This document shows, one piece after another, positions 61,523-64,000 of a stretch of DNA of 64,000 nt. The stretch spans positions 62,001 through 126,000 of the forward strand of contig JAUQZD010000050.1 of NCBI GenBank assembly GCA_030587405.1, written 5' to 3'. How positions within the stretch are numbered: the first letter of the stretch is position 1; every line of letters starts with the position of its first letter. The stretch comes from Candidatus Freyrarchaeum guaymasense (GTDB taxonomy: Archaea; Asgardarchaeota; Jordarchaeia; Jordarchaeales; Freyrarchaeaceae). Both the position numbers and the translations under genes were made by a program. The notes beneath the pieces are model-generated. The model made no database searches and was not told where the DNA came from. It saw only the letters and a list, made by a program, of their open reading frames with translations.

Positions 61523-62827
61523 TTAACAGGTTAAGCGAGAGAAGTCTTTCCTGCCTAAAGCCTCAGATATCAGCTTCATGGCACAGTACTCACCGCACAT
61601 GGTACATGATCTCTCGCTGACTGGAAAGCGCTTACGGTATGATTTTGCTTTTTCCTGGTCTAAAGCAAGGGAAAACTGCTTCTCCCAGTTAAGCTTTATT
61701 CTTGCCTCAGCCATTTCACGGTCTCGCTTCGCCGCACGGTCACCAAGCTTAGCTATGTCGGCGACGTGAGCGGCTATTTTCGCGGCGATAACACCTAACT
61801 TAACATCTTCCTCGCTGGGAAGGCTTAGATGTTCCGCTGGGGTTACGTAACACAAGAAGTCTGCGCCTTCTAGGGCAGCTATGGCGCCTCCTATTGCTCC
61901 AACTATATGGTCATATCCTGGAGCTATATCCGTAACTAAAGGACCTAAAACGTAGAATGGGGCATCTTTACATAGGGATTTTTGAAGACGAACATTTGCA
62001 GCTACCTCATGTATCGGGACATGGCCGGGTCCTTCCACTATTGCCTGAACACCCTTCTCCCTAGCCCTTTCAACCAGCTGACTTATAACCAGTAATTCCT
62101 CGATTTGAGCTGGATCTGTTGCGTCATGTATGCATCCAGGTCTAAGACCGTCCCCTAAACTTAACGTTAAATCATACTCCTTTGCTATTTCAAGCAAGTA
62201 ATCGTAATTTGCATAGAATGGATTTTCCTTGTCGTGATGAAGGATCCAAGCAGCATGAAAGGTTCCACCTCTACTCACCATTGGAATTATCCTTTTACTT
62301 TCTAATAGACGCTTCAAGCTGCTCTTCGTCACCCCTGCATGAACGGTTACGAAGTCGACACCATCCTTAGCATGACGTTCAACAGCATTAAACATATCAT
62401 CTTCATCCATATCCACTATGGCACCTTTCCTCTTAGCAGCCTCTATGCCTGCTTGATATATTGGAACAGTACCAACTGGAACCCTGACGTTTTTCAGTAT
62501 CGCCCTCCTTATGGCATCTATGCTTCCTCCCGTGCTAAGATCCATTATGGTATCTGCACCATAATTAATAGCAATCTCCGCTTTTCTAAGCTCCAAATCA
62601 ATATCATGAATATTAGGTGAGGAACCAATGTTAGCGTTAATTTTAGTTCTTAACCCCTTCCCTAAACCTAATGGCTTTATCTCACGCAGCACATTCCTAA
62701 CTATGACGACTTCTCCTCTACCAAGTAACCGCATCAACCTTTCAGGAAGGACATCCTCCTCCTCCGCAACAGACTTTACTTCATCGGTCAAAGTCGAACG
62801 ACGAGCTAATTCCATCCTCGTTGTCAA
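61523..62827 (-). CDS. thiC: Phosphomethylpyrimidine synthase ThiC
   Basis: Radical-SAM rearrangement of AIR to HMP-phosphate for thiamine. 434 residues with the C-terminal cluster motif CTMCGEYC, DLSTGG, ILHHDKENPFY, GLRPGCIHDATD, EGPGHVPI and LGPLVTDIAPGYDHI blocks. TTG start (62827) after GGAGGCG. No other thi genes nearby. Confidence 0.95.
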   Translation of the reverse strand: MTTRMELARRSTLTDEVKSVAEEEDVLPERLMRLLGRGEVVIVRNVLREIKPLGLGKGLRTKINANIGSSPNIHDIDLELRKAEIAINYGADTIMDLSTGGSIDAIRRAILKNVRVPVGTVPIYQAGIEAAKRKGAIVDMDEDDMFNAVERHAKDGVDFVTVHAGVTKSSLKRLLESKRIIPMVSRGGTFHAAWILHHDKENPFYANYDYLLEIAKEYDLTLSLGDGLRPGCIHDATDPAQIEELLVISQLVERAREKGVQAIVEGPGHVPIHEVAANVRLQKSLCKDAPFYVLGPLVTDIAPGYDHIVGAIGGAIAALEGADFLCYVTPAEHLSLPSEEDVKLGVIAAKIAAHVADIAKLGDRAAKRDREMAEARIKLNWEKQFSLALDQEKAKSYRKRFPVSERSCTMCGEYCAMKLISEALGRKDFSRLTC

Positions 62828-63109
62828 ATCAACGCCTCCGAAACAAAGAACATCCTTGCTAGAGATACTTCATCATAGAGGTTATAAAAGGTTAACTTTT
62901 AACCTCCTTTAAGAAGAACAAACCTTCAAGTTTAAGACCAACAGCTACAGAAAACAAACAGGACGAACAGTAAATCGTGAAAGCAACATAGCGTAACATA
63001 ATACTAACCACGAAAAGTACAGTATAAAAGGAAAGAGTAAATTTTTTAAATGAAAGATAAGCATTCTTTTCGGATAACAAAAGACAGAAAACAAATGGAG
63101 GAAAACCTA

Positions 63110-63364
63110 ATGTCGGGAAGCCAACCTCTCGCCGTACTACAGAAAGCAGTTAACAACCTCATTCTTGTAAAGTTAAAAGATGGCAGAATGATTCAAGGGC
63201 GATTAGCCCACATAGACTCTTACATGAACCTATGCCTCACGAATGCAGAGGAGCTTGACGAGGACGGGCCGATTGCAAGGTATGGAGAAGTATTTATTAG
63301 AGGAAACAATATCCTGTTTATTAAACCGGATCTTACGGAGGAATATCCAGCTGAAAGGAAGTGA
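63110..63364 (+). CDS. Sm-like (LSM) RNA-binding protein
   Basis: About 84 residues from ATG 63110 (GGAGGAAAACCT upstream; longest frame 63050). Sm1 motif VKLKDGRMIQGRLAHIDSYMNLCL and Sm2 EVFIRGNNILFI are complete. Archaeal LSM proteins form heptamers that bind U-rich RNA. Confidence 0.95.
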   Translation: MSGSQPLAVLQKAVNNLILVKLKDGRMIQGRLAHIDSYMNLCLTNAEELDEDGPIARYGEVFIRGNNILFIKPDLTEEYPAERK

Positions 63365-63419
63365 AGTCCTCGGAAAGTAAATAGTTTGTTTTAATTTCGT
63401 TTCAGCAGCATTGTAATGG

Positions 63420-64000
63420 TTATTTGCCATTGAGTTCACGTTGCCTTTCCCGCCTGTAATCTTCCAGTAGTTCTTCCAGTTGTAGTTCTCTTCTTCTTTG
63501 CTCGGTTTTCTCTTTTTCTTCGAAATACTTCAGTAAGATCGTATCGAACTCTTTTTTGTCGACGACTGCAAACTCATCAAGTTGTTTAATGTTAATTTTG
63601 CCTGATGATATGACGGGGATATTGGCTTCTGAAAAGGCTTCGAGTGCCATGTGGGACATTTTCGTCTTCGAAATAATAGCTTTTACTTTTCGGTCTATCA
63701 GGATGGATGCTGTGGCTTTCCCTCCGCCGCTACCGTCTAAAAAGTATACGATGTCTCCTTCTTTTATCCCTACTTTCTCGTCTGTTTTATGTATTTCACT
63801 TCGAGTGAAGGATTTTATAACTTTAAGGGGGTACACGAGACCTCTTATCTCCATCATTCGCATTCTTTTCATGCTAGCAAGCTCTTGTCTCACCTTTGAG
63901 AGTTCATCCTTTAGCTGGAAGATTTCTCTTCGGAGGAACCTGTTTTCCTCTCTGTAGCGCTCCATGATCCTCTTGATTTCTTCAGGTGTACGTTCGAAAC
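63420..64000 (-). CDS. COG2433/DUF460-family protein, C-terminal part (cut by window edge)
   Basis: The frame stays open to base 64000 (upstream codons read FERTPEEIKRI before the Met at 63965), so the 5' end is outside. What is visible is a coiled coil (EENRFLRREIFQLKDELSKV), then the C-terminal globular region (YPLKVIKSFTRSEIHKTDEK; GIKEGDIVYFLDGSGGGKA; AIISKTKMSHMALEAF) and a charged tail. This matches the archaeal COG2433 family, whose N-terminal part is RNase-H-like. Function is unknown; nucleic-acid processing is suspected. Confidence 0.85.
   Translation of the reverse strand, partial: FERTPEEIKRIMERYREENRFLRREIFQLKDELSKVRQELASMKRMRMMEIRGLVYPLKVIKSFTRSEIHKTDEKVGIKEGDIVYFLDGSGGGKATASILIDRKVKAIISKTKMSHMALEAFSEANIPVISSGKINIKQLDEFAVVDKKEFDTILLKYFEEKEKTEQRRRELQLEELLEDYRRERQRELNGK

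Noticed and set aside
1..64000. CRISPR array, rRNA genes or complete insertion sequence
   Set aside because: No regularly spaced repeats, rRNA segments or transposase ORFs were seen on either strand.

Overview
The window is archaeal, probably from a thermophile. Archaeal hallmarks are topoisomerase VI subunit A, TFB, Alba, an Sm-like protein, NreA, GGGP synthase, both F420 (FO) synthase subunits, the archaeal CoA route (pantoate kinase plus phosphopantothenate synthetase), a COG2433-type protein, and a tRNA-Ile gene with two non-canonical introns. It also carries a Rab-like GTPase, a single and a tandem Roadblock/LC7 protein, and two paralogous proteins that look longin-like. That mix is typical of Asgard and some TACK-related archaea. 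I cannot place it more precisely without trees. Starts are often TTG or GTG and usually follow a clear GGAGG-type Shine-Dalgarno (SD) site.

Region 1-7.4 kb: the 3' end of top6A converges on an MFS transporter. A 1.5-kb non-coding-like core (about 1.87-3.38 kb) follows, holding a basic coiled-coil ORF, an inverted repeat, a tRNA-iMet fragment, tandem GGGACGAAAAGG repeats, an atypical tRNA, tRNA-iMet and a GC-rich hairpin region. The core is flanked by a strongly A/C-rich stretch on the left and a G/T-rich stretch on the right. This local strand-asymmetry switch has the polarity expected of a bidirectional replication origin and is the most unusual signal here. A minus-strand run follows: amidohydrolase, Fe-S protein, acyl-CoA dehydrogenase.

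Region 7.4-31.7 kb: tRNA-Ile, a Roadblock / ligand-binding-like / longin-like group, a TrmB-type regulator with a methyltransferase, AsnRS, a TatD-like hydrolase, NreA convergent with PurB, Alba, a 672-aa longin-like coiled-coil protein, then a minus-strand block cofH-cofG-pheA and GGGP synthase. After it come an Lrp regulator, an RNase Z-like hydrolase, a tandem Roadblock protein abutting an ATP-grasp ligase, inositol-1-phosphate synthase and a large OYE-type flavoenzyme.

Region 31.7-50.3 kb: pdxST, a hydrogenase-type maturation protease, pyrF, membrane and coiled-coil proteins of unknown function, a stand-alone Lrp effector domain with an ATC-hydrolase-like protein, an M23-fold protein overlapping an lplB-like gene, and a CoA-biosynthesis neighbourhood (coaBC, pantoate kinase, PPS, ketopantoate reductase, aspartate/tyrosine decarboxylase) interrupted by a divergent TFB. 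The Rab-like GTPase, an M42 peptidase and TrmO follow.

Region 50.4-64 kb: one co-directional operon encodes an FGGY kinase, GlpA, GlpB, GlpC, an FAD oxidase resembling alkyl-DHAP synthase, and a second CCG-domain Fe-S protein. It suggests glycerol-3-phosphate or related polyol-phosphate oxidation linked to a membrane electron acceptor. A Get3/ArsA ATPase, a candidate structured RNA, a degenerate alkaline-phosphatase-fold protein, ThiC, an Sm-like protein and a truncated COG2433 gene end the window.
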